A stretch of DNA of 64,000 bases, from NCBI GenBank assembly GCA_030754235.1, contig JASMAS010000046.1, positions 1 to 64,000 of the forward strand, given 5' to 3'. Each line of letters starts with the position of its first letter. Positions within the stretch are counted from its first letter, which is position 1. Below the pieces are notes generated by a model. That model ran no database searches, was not told where the DNA came from, and saw nothing but the letters and a program-made list of their open reading frames with translations. This DNA is from Litorilituus sp. GTDB taxonomy: Bacteria > Pseudomonadota > Gammaproteobacteria > Enterobacterales > Alteromonadaceae. Positions 36,590-45,879 of the stretch are shown piece after piece. The position numbers were made by a program, and so were the translations under genes.

Positions 36590-36730
36590 AGCAAGATCCT
36601 TTATGTAAATACAAGAAAATAATTGCCGCTATTATAATGCTTCATCACTTTTTTTGAAATATAGTTAAGATAATAAAGGTCATCTTGTCGGTAGATTGTA
36701 ATTTTAGTTTAACTAAATAGTGAGAAAAAA

Positions 36731-37252
36731 ATGAAGCCAGTGTTAATATTTGCCATAAGTAGCTTGTTATTTTTCGTTAATAGCGCGTATGCAAACACAA
36801 AAAATAGCCAATCAAGCCTTCAATCAATCAAAGCAAAGTTACCTGAATATTCCAAAGTATATGATGATAAACGTGATCCATTTAAAGATGCCAATGCGGC
36901 GTTAGCACTTGCTAGCGCAACTAATAGAAATGTACTCATTGAAATTGGGGGTAATTGGTGTACTTGGTGTCATAAATTGGATGCATTCTTATTAAAAAAT
37001 CCTGAAGTTTACAATGTGCTACACAGTCAATATGTATTACTGAAAGTTAATGTCAGTGACTCTAATGAAAACGAAGACTTTATGAAATCTTTACCACCTG
37101 TATTAGGTTATCCTCATATCTACATCTCTACAGGGAATGGTAAAATGCTGCTTTCTAAAGATACTGCTCAATTACAACACGAAAACGACTATTCAACTGA
37201 GTATTGGCTAACTTTTCTTGAACAGTGGCAAAGCAAGCAGCCAAGCTCATAG
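36731..37252 (+). CDS. exported thioredoxin-like protein
   Basis: A 173-residue protein with signal peptide (1-21). A thioredoxin fold of the Thioredoxin_7 type follows, with active site GGNWC77-T-W-C80-HKLDAF and the cis-Pro region PPVLGYPHIYI. It is the first gene of a three-gene operon with the Tat subunit and the GMC oxidoreductase, 10 bases before the next gene. It may reduce cysteines of the GMC protein (SCEYSGYCSSYGC) or of its partner. Confidence 0.85.
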   Translation: MKPVLIFAISSLLFFVNSAYANTKNSQSSLQSIKAKLPEYSKVYDDKRDPFKDANAALALASATNRNVLIEIGGNWCTWCHKLDAFLLKNPEVYNVLHSQYVLLKVNVSDSNENEDFMKSLPPVLGYPHIYISTGNGKMLLSKDTAQLQHENDYSTEYWLTFLEQWQSKQPSS

Positions 37253-37261
37253 GAAGGAAAG

Positions 37262-37957
37262 ATGAAATCTTTTTTCAGTCAACAATATCAAACACCCGCT
37301 TGGTTTAAAGAAAAACAACTAAAAAGTAAAATTTCTCGACGTGCGTTATTAAAATCAGCTGCGGGGGCAAGTGCGATGACCGCGGTTCCCGTAGCAGCTT
37401 ACACACTAAAAAAATCAATTAGTATCGAAGAATTATCTAAAACCGATCCTTGGTTAACCTTAGATGCCACCTTGCTACATTTGTTACCAGAGTCAAACGT
37501 TGGCCCTAGTGCAAAAGACATTAACGCTACAACATATTTGTATCAGGTGATAACGGTACAACCAACACACCAAGATGAAAAAGACTTTATTATCAAAGGT
37601 GTTGGTTGGCTTAATGGCTTCTCACAAAGTAAATTAACCAAACCCTTTGTGCAATTACCCACAAATGAAAAAGAGTTTGTTTTACAAAGCATCAGTAATT
37701 CACGCGCGGGTAGTAACTGGTTAACAACGTTATTAAGCTATATTTTTGAAGCTATGTTAGCGCCACCAGCTTACGGTGGTAATCCTCATGGTATTGGTTG
37801 GCAATGGTTAGATCATAAAGCGGGCTTTCCCCTGCCCCAAGAGGGTCAACGTTTTTTTGAATTACCACCAAGAGCTCTAGCTAAAAATGAAACTGTAGTG
37901 CAAAAGCTGCACTCTTATCAAACTATGCCGCCAATAAAGAGCATTATTAAAGCATGA
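37262..37957 (+). CDS. gluconate 2-dehydrogenase subunit 3-like Tat protein
   Basis: A 231-residue protein with a twin-arginine signal, SRRALLKSAAGASAMTAVPV at about 25-44. The rest resembles the small subunit of membrane GMC-type dehydrogenases (gluconate 2-dehydrogenase subunit 3). It overlaps the GMC gene by four bases (ATGA). Since the GMC subunit has no signal of its own, this subunit probably carries it through the Tat system. Confidence 0.82.
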   Translation: MKSFFSQQYQTPAWFKEKQLKSKISRRALLKSAAGASAMTAVPVAAYTLKKSISIEELSKTDPWLTLDATLLHLLPESNVGPSAKDINATTYLYQVITVQPTHQDEKDFIIKGVGWLNGFSQSKLTKPFVQLPTNEKEFVLQSISNSRAGSNWLTTLLSYIFEAMLAPPAYGGNPHGIGWQWLDHKAGFPLPQEGQRFFELPPRALAKNETVVQKLHSYQTMPPIKSIIKA

Positions 37958-39684
37958 AAAAAGTAGATTATGATATTTGTCTTGTTGGCAGTGGTGCGGG
38001 TGCTTCACCCGTAGCTTATACACTCGCAAAAGCTGGCGCCAAAGTACTGGTATTAGAAAAAGGCCCATGGCTTACGGAAAAAGAATTTTTTAAAGATGAA
38101 TTAACCATTAGTATTCATGATGCCTACAACCCCAAACTTACCGATGAACAACATGTTATTGAAGAAGAATACCAAGATGAAGAGGGAAAAAGCTTTTGGC
38201 AAGGTGAAGCCACAAGTGAATCAGGCTGGACATGGTGGAATGGTTCAGTCGTTGGCGGCTCGTCTAATTTTATGAGTGGCTATTTTCACCGCCTTAAACC
38301 AATTGATTTTCGTCTCAAAACTGAGTTTGGTGCTATTTCGGGTGCAAATATAGCCGACTGGCCAATTAGCTATGATGAGCTTGAGCCATACTATGCCATG
38401 GTTGAGCGTGAAGTGGGGGTATCTGGCCGGGTGGTAGAACACCCTCATCAAGAACCTAGATCGTCTAGCTTTCCTTATCCTCCCGTTGCTGAATTACCCA
38501 TATCATCATGGATAGATAAGGCCGCAACTCGTATGGGTTATCACGCGATACCCGTACCAAGAGCCATATTATCACAGCCAGCAATGGGGCGAAGAAGTTG
38601 CGAATATTCAGGTTATTGCAGTAGTTATGGCTGTGCTTCTGGCGCTAAGGGCAGTGGTAGAGCGGCGTTGTTAAATCATGCTGTTGCTACAGGCAACTGT
38701 ACAATTAGGGCTAATTCAAAAGTGCATAAAATTGCCACTGATAGCCAAGGTGATATTTCTGGTGTGCACTACTACGACAGCGTGGGGCGTAAAAAAAGTG
38801 TTAGTGCAAAAATTTATGTTATCGCTTGCCAAGCTGTGGAAACTTCACGGCTATTATTATCGTCAACCGGTGAAAAATTTCCTCATGGTTTGGCCAATAA
38901 CAGCGGCCAGGTAGGAAAAAACTTACTCTTTAGTGGCGGAGGTACTGGCCGTGGTGATTTTATCTTTGATGAGCTCAACAATAAGCAAGTGAATGAGTTA
39001 AAACACGTAGGCCCTTTTATTAATAGAGCACTACAAGATTGGTACACAATATCTGACAAAAACTTTACTGGCACTAACAGCAACGGCCAAGCAAAAGGTG
39101 GCACCATCGATTTTTTATTCCATCAAAACCCCATTGCTCGCGCTAGTGGAACACAATGGGGGCTAGATGAGCAAGACAATGGTAAATTACTGTGGGGCGA
39201 TGCCTTAAAACAAAGCATGAAAAATGAGTTCACTACCTATAAAACTCTACGCTTTGAAGTGTTTAATGATTGGCTACCCACTGATAACTGCTTTGTGACA
39301 TTAGATGATGAAGTAACTGATAAATGGGGGGACCCAGTAGCAAAAGTACGTATTGGTTATCATGAACATGATCTTGAAGTAGGTGCTTACTTAAGCCAAA
39401 AAGCAGAAAAATTATTAGAGGCGTTGGGCGCCAAAAATATCTCATCTTCTGTAAGTGGATATCCAGCAACTAATTTAATGGCGGGTGGTTGTCGTTTTGG
39501 TCATGATCCCAAAACATCGGTGTTAAATAAACACTGTCAAGCCCATCAAGTAGAGAACCTATATGTCACTGACGGCTCATTTATGCCCACAGGTGGTAGT
39601 GTGCCCTATACCTTTACCATTTATGCTAATGCCTTTCGTGTTGCAGAGCATATAAAACAAAAATGGAGAAAAATGATCTCATAG
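37954..39684 (+). CDS. GMC-family oxidoreductase, large flavoprotein subunit
   Basis: A FAD-dependent GMC-type dehydrogenase of 576 residues. The Rossmann loop is CLVGSGAGASPVAYTLAKAG (residues about 7-26), followed by the NGSVVGGSSNFMSGYF motif near 95-110, and the C-terminal signature VTDGSFMPTGGSVPYTFTIY. A Cys-rich segment SCEYSGYCSSYGC lies near 210-222. The substrate may be a sugar, alcohol or sugar acid and cannot be decided. Electrons likely pass to a cytochrome or quinone. Operon with the thioredoxin-like and Tat genes. Confidence 0.9.
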   Translation: MKKVDYDICLVGSGAGASPVAYTLAKAGAKVLVLEKGPWLTEKEFFKDELTISIHDAYNPKLTDEQHVIEEEYQDEEGKSFWQGEATSESGWTWWNGSVVGGSSNFMSGYFHRLKPIDFRLKTEFGAISGANIADWPISYDELEPYYAMVEREVGVSGRVVEHPHQEPRSSSFPYPPVAELPISSWIDKAATRMGYHAIPVPRAILSQPAMGRRSCEYSGYCSSYGCASGAKGSGRAALLNHAVATGNCTIRANSKVHKIATDSQGDISGVHYYDSVGRKKSVSAKIYVIACQAVETSRLLLSSTGEKFPHGLANNSGQVGKNLLFSGGGTGRGDFIFDELNNKQVNELKHVGPFINRALQDWYTISDKNFTGTNSNGQAKGGTIDFLFHQNPIARASGTQWGLDEQDNGKLLWGDALKQSMKNEFTTYKTLRFEVFNDWLPTDNCFVTLDDEVTDKWGDPVAKVRIGYHEHDLEVGAYLSQKAEKLLEALGAKNISSSVSGYPATNLMAGGCRFGHDPKTSVLNKHCQAHQVENLYVTDGSFMPTGGSVPYTFTIYANAFRVAEHIKQKWRKMIS

Positions 39685-39761
39685 CTTTTTCTGGCTAGAT
39701 TTAACTAGCTCAGGCATAATCTCTGCCTTCATTCTTATAACACTATTACATAGGAAAGATT

Positions 39762-40625
39762 ATGATCCATAGTATGACGGCATTTGCTCGTTTTGAAGTA
39801 AAAGGCGACTGGGGCAATGCAGTTTGGGAAATTCGCAGCGTTAATCAGCGCTTTTTAGAAACCTATTTTCGATTACCCGAGCAGTTTCGCAGTATTGAAC
39901 CCTTATTAAGAGAGCGTTTTCGCAAGCAACTGAATCGCGGCAAGGTAGAATGTCAATTACGTTTTAATGCCAACCCCGGCGCAAAAAGCGAATTAACTCT
40001 CAATGAAAAATTAGCACTACAACTAATACAGCATGCTAACTGGGTTAACGAACAAACCTTAAATAGCCAAGTAAACCCGTTAGAAGTGATGCGTTGGCCC
40101 GGTGTGATGGAAGCTGCAGAAGAAGATATGTCGGCAATTCAAGCACAGCTATTAACTGGCTTTGATAGCGCATTAAACGACTTTATCCAAGCTCGCGCAA
40201 GCGAAGGCGAAAACCTAAAAAACCTGATAGAGCAGCGATTAAATGCGATCACCGTTGAAGCAGACAAAGTTCATGCCTTTATGCCTGAAGTGATAGAATG
40301 GCAACGCAAACGTATTACCGACAAGTTTACCGATGCCAGTATCGACTTAGACTCAACTCGCGTTGAGCAAGAGCTAGTTTTGCTTGCCCAAAAAATGGAC
40401 GTTGCCGAAGAGCTAGACCGATTAAACTGCCATGTTAGTGAAACAAGAAAAATCCTCAAAAAAGGAGGCGCACAAGGTCGTCGTTTAGACTTTATGATGC
40501 AAGAATTTAATCGTGAAGCTAACACCTTAGGTTCTAAATCGATTAATACCGATGTCACCACCAGCGCAGTAGAATTAAAAGTCTTAATCGAACAAATGCG
40601 CGAACAGATTGCGAATATAGAGTAG
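39762..40625 (+). CDS. yicC: YicC-family endoribonuclease
   Basis: A 287-residue protein of the YicC family, which has been described as an RNase affecting small RNA turnover. It begins with the hallmark MIHSMTAFARFE and ends with the conserved FMMQEFNREANTLGSKS plus the VELKVLIEQMREQIANIE tail. In many gammaproteobacteria yicC is next to rph-pyrE; here the GMC operon separates them. The gene has a moderate ribosome site AGGAAAG. Confidence 0.94.
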   Translation: MIHSMTAFARFEVKGDWGNAVWEIRSVNQRFLETYFRLPEQFRSIEPLLRERFRKQLNRGKVECQLRFNANPGAKSELTLNEKLALQLIQHANWVNEQTLNSQVNPLEVMRWPGVMEAAEEDMSAIQAQLLTGFDSALNDFIQARASEGENLKNLIEQRLNAITVEADKVHAFMPEVIEWQRKRITDKFTDASIDLDSTRVEQELVLLAQKMDVAEELDRLNCHVSETRKILKKGGAQGRRLDFMMQEFNREANTLGSKSINTDVTTSAVELKVLIEQMREQIANIE

Positions 40626-40641
40626 TTGTTATTAACACCCT

Positions 40642-40685
40642 TTTAATAAGTCATAGTAACACCATGCTATCTATGACTTATTAAA
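40642..40685. repeat. perfect 15-bp inverted repeat after yicC
   Basis: TTTAATAAGTCATAG (40642-40656) pairs with CTATGACTTATTAAA (40671-40685) across a 14-base loop. It starts 17 bases past the yicC stop. There is no T tract after the stem in either direction, so it is an atypical terminator or a protein-binding dyad for yceH. Confidence 0.5.
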
Positions 40686-40767
40686 GAGACAGTAACCTAA
40701 AATCACATCGTAAAACGCTGTTTGCATAGCATAACAAGCCGAATAATTTGTATAAGGATGACTTCAA

Positions 40768-41448
40768 ATGATTTCACTATCCCAAGAGCAATGTCGCGTC
40801 ATTGGCGTTATGCTAGAAAAAGAAACCACTACACCTGAACAATATCCCTTGTCGATTAATAGTTTAGCCAGCGGCTGTAACCAAAAAAGTAATCGAGACC
40901 CTGTCATGTCATTATCCGAAACAGACATACAAAATACAGTGGATGAGCTGGTGCACAAGAATCAGTTGATGGTAGATCACAAAGCTTCAGGGCGAGTAAA
41001 CAAGTACTTCCACCGGTTTTGCAATACCGAGTTTGGCAATTTGCAATTCAGCCCACAGCAAAGAGCTATAATTTGTGTGCTATTACTAAGAGGCGCACAA
41101 ACGCCCGGCGAGTTAAGAACTCGCACTAACCGCTTAGCTGATTTTAACGATGTAAATGAAGTTGAGCACACATTAACTGAGCTGCAAGAATTGAATGGTC
41201 TAACTCTGGTTAAAAAACTTGCTCGCGAACCAGGTAAACGCGAATCACGCTATGTACACTTGTTCTCAGATGTTGATGAAGAGAATTTGATTGAAATACA
41301 TTGCACAGACACTGACTTAGCCCCCTCAAAAGAAGCAGCTCAACTTAGCCAAAGAGTGGATGATTTAGAGGAGCAGGTATCTTCACTAATGACGCAAGTA
41401 AGAATTTTATCTGAACAAGTACGTAAACAGATCCAAAACATAGAGTAG
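40768..41448 (+). CDS. yceH: YceH-family (DUF480) protein
   Basis: A 226-residue protein with two winged-helix-like repeats. Hallmarks are RVIGVMLEKETTTPEQYPLS, NQKSNRDPVMSLSE, LLRGAQTPGELRTRTNRLAD and LAREPGKRESRYVHLFS. The C-terminal 60 residues form a coiled coil (LSQRVDDLEEQVSSLMTQVR). The function is not known. Confidence 0.93.
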   Translation: MISLSQEQCRVIGVMLEKETTTPEQYPLSINSLASGCNQKSNRDPVMSLSETDIQNTVDELVHKNQLMVDHKASGRVNKYFHRFCNTEFGNLQFSPQQRAIICVLLLRGAQTPGELRTRTNRLADFNDVNEVEHTLTELQELNGLTLVKKLAREPGKRESRYVHLFSDVDEENLIEIHCTDTDLAPSKEAAQLSQRVDDLEEQVSSLMTQVRILSEQVRKQIQNIE

Positions 41449-41825
41449 GAATTCTGTAACCTTTATAAGAAGTTACAAACCTTCATTTACCGTCATAAGT
41501 ATTTACCTAAATGCTTTGCAGGGTCAAACTTTTTTAAAATATCTATCCAAATATACAATTCTTGTTATTTAAATAACAACAAAATCGAAACGTCATTGGT
41601 TTTGTTGTATTTTCTTCTATTTTCTATCCCTTTGTCACTCAAATGAACGTTTTTCTCTTTCATTTGAATAAATAAATCGCCAATTTATGAACTATTTATC
41701 TTAATGTATTAAATTACTTGATCTGGCACAAACGATAACCATTTTTATTCACATTCGAATAGAGTAGTACGCTAGAATGCCGCTCAAAATTAGTTAAGTG
41801 TTTAAATTATCAAGGTAACCGTTTT
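41449..41825. promoter_or_regulatory. TonB-receptor upstream region with four inverted repeats
   Basis: No gene is seen in these 377 bases. Repeats are TGTAAC / GTTACA (41455-41460, 41472-41477); a perfect 18-bp palindrome TTGTTATTTAAATAACAA (41562-41579); ACAACAAAA / TTTTGTTGT (41576-41584, 41600-41608); and TCAAATGAA / TTCATTTGA (41639-41647, 41659-41667). A weak Fur-like stretch (12 of 19 bases) lies at 41734-41752. The palindromes may be regulator sites or small repeats; the second and third overlap and could be alternative hairpins. Confidence 0.5.
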
Positions 41826-43964
41826 ATGAATAAGTTTTCTTCCCTATATCTAGCAATGTTTTATATACCAACATTAGTGCTAGCCAATCCACAATCAGAT
41901 GCCAATAGTAACGCTACACAAGACGATGATATTGAAGTTATCCAAGTCATCAATTTACGCAGTAAATTAGAACAAGCAGGTCGTTTAAAAGATGTTATTC
42001 AGCAAACAGAAATTTTGGACTCTTTGCTGATTGAAAAGAAAAATGCTCTTAACTTAACCGCGGCTATTAACAATGAGCCTGGCGTTAATGTGTCAAATGA
42101 GTGTTCTATGTGTGGTGTAAAGCGCATTATGCTAAACGGCATGAAAGGCGAGCATACCACTATTCTTGTTGATGGTTTGCCAACTCACACTTTAATTTCT
42201 GGCTTTTACGGTGTTGATGCTATTGCTACTACCGGTGTAGACAGAATTGAAGTAGCGCGCGGTGCTGGTGCATCTTTAATTGCTCCTGAAGCAATTGGTG
42301 GTACTGTTAATATTGTTACTCGTCAAGCCTATGAAAATACAGCAAGTTTTGATTACGCAAAAGGATCTCATGACTTTACTGCTTTTAAAGGTATGGGAAC
42401 AGGTGTCTCTGAAGACGGCAAAACAGGGCTAACTTTTGTTGCTCAATATGATAAACAAAATCAAGAAGATCATGATAACAATGGTGTAAGTGAAGCCCCT
42501 TTCATGGAAAATGTTTCAATTACTGCTTTAGTTAGTCACGATATTAACGACAGTAACAATATACAAGTAAGACTGTCGAATATTCAATCAGAAATTTTTG
42601 GTGGCCCTATTATTGGTGAAAATGCTATATCTATTGGTCAGGCATTAGGCACTTATGATGGTATAGAGTCTGACTCATTATTTGAAGATAATGATGTAAG
42701 AAAGCAATTTATCGGTAAAGCATGGGAAACCACCGAATGGATTAATACTGCACGTGATGAAGCTTACCTTAAATGGTTAACAGAATTATCAAATTACACA
42801 ACGTCTGAATTTGCCATCAGTTATGCCAAGCATAATCAAGATTCATTTTATGAAGGGATTGATTATCAAGCAGAAGATACCATGGTTTATTTTCGTGCTA
42901 AATTCGATACCGAATTAAATGATGAGCATTTTATTACTTACGGCATCGACTCTCGCTCAGAAGAAATGCGTTCTTCAACTGACGCACTAGAAGCGGTTGA
43001 AGCATATCAAAGCGATGCATTTAATTACGATACTTTCGGCTTTTTTGTTCAAGATACTTGGACACCTTCAGACAAACTAGAAGTAGCACTAGCCTTACGA
43101 TTAGACAAAGTTACTGCTGATTTCATTGACCCAGAAAAAGTGGGTACTGAAATCGAACAAACCTTTTTTGCACCACGTGTTGATATGCGTTATTTCCATT
43201 CAGATGAACTTACATCACGTTTATCTGTTGGTCGTGGCTATCGAGCACCTTTATCATTTTTTGAAACCGACCATGGTATTTTAGATGCTGAATTAGGTTA
43301 TCAAATTGATATCAGCAGCTTAGAAGAGTCTGTCTCGTTAAGTTACTCTTTAAATTACGATACTGAGACACTTGCGGCAACCTTTTCATTGGCACATTCA
43401 AAAGTTGACAACCTTGCCAGTTTAGAAGAAACGCCAGCGGGTGTGCCTTTTTTAACACAACTTCAAGAACAAGCTGACGTGACCACTGTCGACTTTACTA
43501 CGGGTTATAATCTAACCGAGAACTTCACCGTAAACTTCAGCGCTGAAAAATTCTTCTATGATGACAATTTTAAATCATCCTACGCTATTGCTCCTATTGA
43601 AGAACGTGCCTCACTTGAGTTTGATTACAGCATTGGTAATGTGAATATTTTCTGGAGTACGGTTTGGTTTGGCTCTAAAGATTTAAATGAGTTTGGTTAT
43701 GAAGGTTATAACCGCTTGGGTGATCCTAGCTCAATTAAAACCACTAAAGGTTCAGCATTTTCATCGTCAGATTTAAAAATTCAATACAAAATGTCTAAAA
43801 GCATGAAGCTTTATGCTGGTCTATCTAATGTGTTTGAATACACGCAAATTGAAGAAGGCGATACACCATTGTTTTATGATGCTAACGGTGGATACGATGT
43901 TGCCTATATCTACAGCTCACTACATGGCCGTGAATTCTATGCCGGCATAGAGGTTAAGCTATAG
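41826..43964 (+). CDS. TonB-dependent outer-membrane receptor with Cys-pair plug
   Basis: A 712-residue outer-membrane receptor with signal peptide (1-20). The plug domain (about 35-165) contains NECSMCGVKRIMLNGMKGEH with C93 and C96, then ILVDGLPTHTLISGFYGVDAI and the RIEVARGAGASLIAPEAIGG stretch. The beta-barrel follows to the terminal aromatic-rich strand HGREFYAGIEVKL. Receptors with a Cys pair in this part of the plug form a distinct group whose ligand (metal, possibly copper, or metallophore) is not known for this one. The exported thioredoxin-like gene overlaps the stop codon by one base. Confidence 0.9.
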   Translation: MNKFSSLYLAMFYIPTLVLANPQSDANSNATQDDDIEVIQVINLRSKLEQAGRLKDVIQQTEILDSLLIEKKNALNLTAAINNEPGVNVSNECSMCGVKRIMLNGMKGEHTTILVDGLPTHTLISGFYGVDAIATTGVDRIEVARGAGASLIAPEAIGGTVNIVTRQAYENTASFDYAKGSHDFTAFKGMGTGVSEDGKTGLTFVAQYDKQNQEDHDNNGVSEAPFMENVSITALVSHDINDSNNIQVRLSNIQSEIFGGPIIGENAISIGQALGTYDGIESDSLFEDNDVRKQFIGKAWETTEWINTARDEAYLKWLTELSNYTTSEFAISYAKHNQDSFYEGIDYQAEDTMVYFRAKFDTELNDEHFITYGIDSRSEEMRSSTDALEAVEAYQSDAFNYDTFGFFVQDTWTPSDKLEVALALRLDKVTADFIDPEKVGTEIEQTFFAPRVDMRYFHSDELTSRLSVGRGYRAPLSFFETDHGILDAELGYQIDISSLEESVSLSYSLNYDTETLAATFSLAHSKVDNLASLEETPAGVPFLTQLQEQADVTTVDFTTGYNLTENFTVNFSAEKFFYDDNFKSSYAIAPIEERASLEFDYSIGNVNIFWSTVWFGSKDLNEFGYEGYNRLGDPSSIKTTKGSAFSSSDLKIQYKMSKSMKLYAGLSNVFEYTQIEEGDTPLFYDANGGYDVAYIYSSLHGREFYAGIEVKL

Positions 43965-44473
43965 TGCCAACGTTTAGCCACTGTGTGTCTGTTATTTTAT
44001 TGCTAGTAACATTGGTTGCTGGCAAGGCGTTAGCCTCAGATTTTTCAGACTCAATTGTTAATCAATACCAGCTTAAATCATTAGCTAATAGTGACAACTT
44101 AGCAACAGTTACTGGTGATAAAGTAACTATTGCCATGCTCTATCAGCCTGATTGCAAATGGTGTAAAAAACAAGGGCAGTGGCTAGCTAAAGCACAAAAC
44201 CAATGTAATAAAGACATAAATATTGTTTTAATTGGTAATAATGGTAACAAGCAACAGCTTAAGCGTGAATTAAAACACTTTCATCAAAAAATCCCTGCTT
44301 TTCAAGCAAATAGAAAGCTATTAACCGCTATAGGGGGCATTAAAGCTTCTCCTACTACACTGGTGTTTGATCAAAAAGGTAACCTTATTGCTAAAAGAAG
44401 AGGCTTTATCACTAATAGTAAATTAACGGATGTGGCTAATCTCATTACCCAAGGAAAATGTAATATAGCTTAG
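43964..44473 (+). CDS. exported thioredoxin-like protein paired with the TonB receptor
   Basis: A 169-residue protein starting at GTG (43964), which shares its G with the receptor TAG stop, so it is translationally coupled. It has a signal peptide (about 1-25), then a thioredoxin-like fold with active site Q-P-D-C64-K-W-C67-K and the cis-Pro segment IKASPTTLVFDQKG. It could keep the plug Cys pair of the receptor reduced, deliver metal, or act as a DsbC-like isomerase. A strong terminator follows. Confidence 0.85.
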   Translation: MPTFSHCVSVILLLVTLVAGKALASDFSDSIVNQYQLKSLANSDNLATVTGDKVTIAMLYQPDCKWCKKQGQWLAKAQNQCNKDINIVLIGNNGNKQQLKRELKHFHQKIPAFQANRKLLTAIGGIKASPTTLVFDQKGNLIAKRRGFITNSKLTDVANLITQGKCNIA

Positions 44474-44533
44474 GTATGTACATTGATTGTTAGCCGTACT
44501 AAATAGCTAGCTAAGATTCGTTGAAATTAAAAT

Positions 44534-44571
44534 AAAGGCGATTATTATCTACATCGATAATAATCGCCTTT
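44534..44571. terminator. bidirectional rho-independent terminator
   Basis: A perfect 16-bp stem AAAGGCGATTATTATC (44534-44549) and GATAATAATCGCCTTT (44556-44571) with a 6-base loop TACATC. The arms end in A and T runs on both strands, so it serves both the receptor operon and the convergent TRAP operon. Confidence 0.9.
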
Positions 44572-44601
44572 TCATTGTTCATTCCATTGAAATAATATGA
44601 T

Positions 44602-45879
44602 TTATAAAATCAATTTATCGGGAAAAGCAAGCACCAGCAACAAGACCATTATTTGTATTAAAATAAAAGGAATAACACCTTTATAAATGGTGGTGGTTTT
44701 CATAGCTTTAGGCGCAACCCCTTTAAGATAAAACAAGCTAAATCCAAAAGGTGGCGTTAAAAATGAGGTTTGTAAATTCATTGAAATTAATATAGCAAAC
44801 CAAATCAAATTGATGTCTAGTGCCATAGCAACTGGTGTTAAAATCGGCACCACTAAAAAGGCAATTTCAATAAAATCGATAAAGAAACCTAAAATTAAAA
44901 TGGCCACCATCGCAATAAGAATAAATGTCCATTTATCTCCCGGTAACTCGATAAAAAATTCTTCAATAAGATACTCACTACCCGAGTAACTAAATACCAT
45001 AGCAAAGGCTGTTGCACCTAAAAGCACCGCAAAAACCATTGAGGTAACTTTCACTGTTTCAATAGAAATACCATGTAAGTTTTTTACAGAAAAGCCTCCA
45101 TAAAAAACGGAAAGTATTACTGCACCAACAGCACCAATGGCTGACGATTCGGTCGGTGTTGCTATGCCGGTAAAAATCGAACCCAGTACCGATACAATAA
45201 GCACTAAAGGCGGCACAATATCTTTTACTGCTTGCAGCCAAAGTTCTCTTTTATTCTCGTTGACCACCATGGCCGGACAATATTGAGGTTTTATTTTTCC
45301 TAAAATTAAAATATAAGCGGTATAAGCCACAACAAGCAACATACCTGGTATGACAGCCGCTTTAAATAAATCACCAACAGGCACTCCCATTACATCACCT
45401 AAAATAATCAAGATAATAGATGGTGGAATAATTTGCCCTAAAGTACCCGAAGCACAAATAACACCGGTAGCGGTAGGTTCATGATAATTATTTTTTAACA
45501 TTACTGGTAATGAAATAACCCCCATAGCCACAACGCTAGCTCCCACTACGCCGGTTGATGCCGCCAATAACGCGCCCACAACAATCGTCGAAATAGCAAC
45601 CCCGCCAGCAGTGCTGCCAAAAAGCTTAGCTGAAGATTCTAACAAGCGCTCAGCTAGTCCTGTACGTTGTAATACTATGCCCATAAAAATAAACATCGGA
45701 ATGGCCATTAAGGTAGTATTTTCCATGATGCTCATAATGCGATAGGGCATAAACGCAAATAAATCTAAGCCTAAAGCATAAATACCTACAAGTAGCGAAA
45801 CACCGGCAAAAGTAAAAGCAACAGAATAACCAAAAAATAAGAAACAAAGCGCAATGCCAAAAAGAATGATACCCGTCAT
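44602..45879 (-). CDS. dctM: TRAP transporter large permease DctM
   Basis: A 425-residue membrane protein with about 12 spans, the ion-translocating subunit of a tripartite (TRAP) transporter. Signature segments are PMFIFMGIVLQRTGLAERLLES, ASTGVVGASVVAMGVISLPV, GTLGQIIPPSIILIILGD and TPTESSAIGAVGAVIL. It overlaps dctQ by four bases. It uses a sodium or proton gradient with the DctP solute-binding protein. Confidence 0.95.
   Translation of the reverse strand: MTGIILFGIALCFLFFGYSVAFTFAGVSLLVGIYALGLDLFAFMPYRIMSIMENTTLMAIPMFIFMGIVLQRTGLAERLLESSAKLFGSTAGGVAISTIVVGALLAASTGVVGASVVAMGVISLPVMLKNNYHEPTATGVICASGTLGQIIPPSIILIILGDVMGVPVGDLFKAAVIPGMLLVVAYTAYILILGKIKPQYCPAMVVNENKRELWLQAVKDIVPPLVLIVSVLGSIFTGIATPTESSAIGAVGAVILSVFYGGFSVKNLHGISIETVKVTSMVFAVLLGATAFAMVFSYSGSEYLIEEFFIELPGDKWTFILIAMVAILILGFFIDFIEIAFLVVPILTPVAMALDINLIWFAILISMNLQTSFLTPPFGFSLFYLKGVAPKAMKTTTIYKGVIPFILIQIMVLLLVLAFPDKLIL

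Noticed and set aside
41734-41752. Fur box in front of the TonB receptor
   Set aside because: Only 12 of 19 positions match the Fur consensus, which AT-rich DNA gives often by chance; mentioned only as weak within the upstream region.
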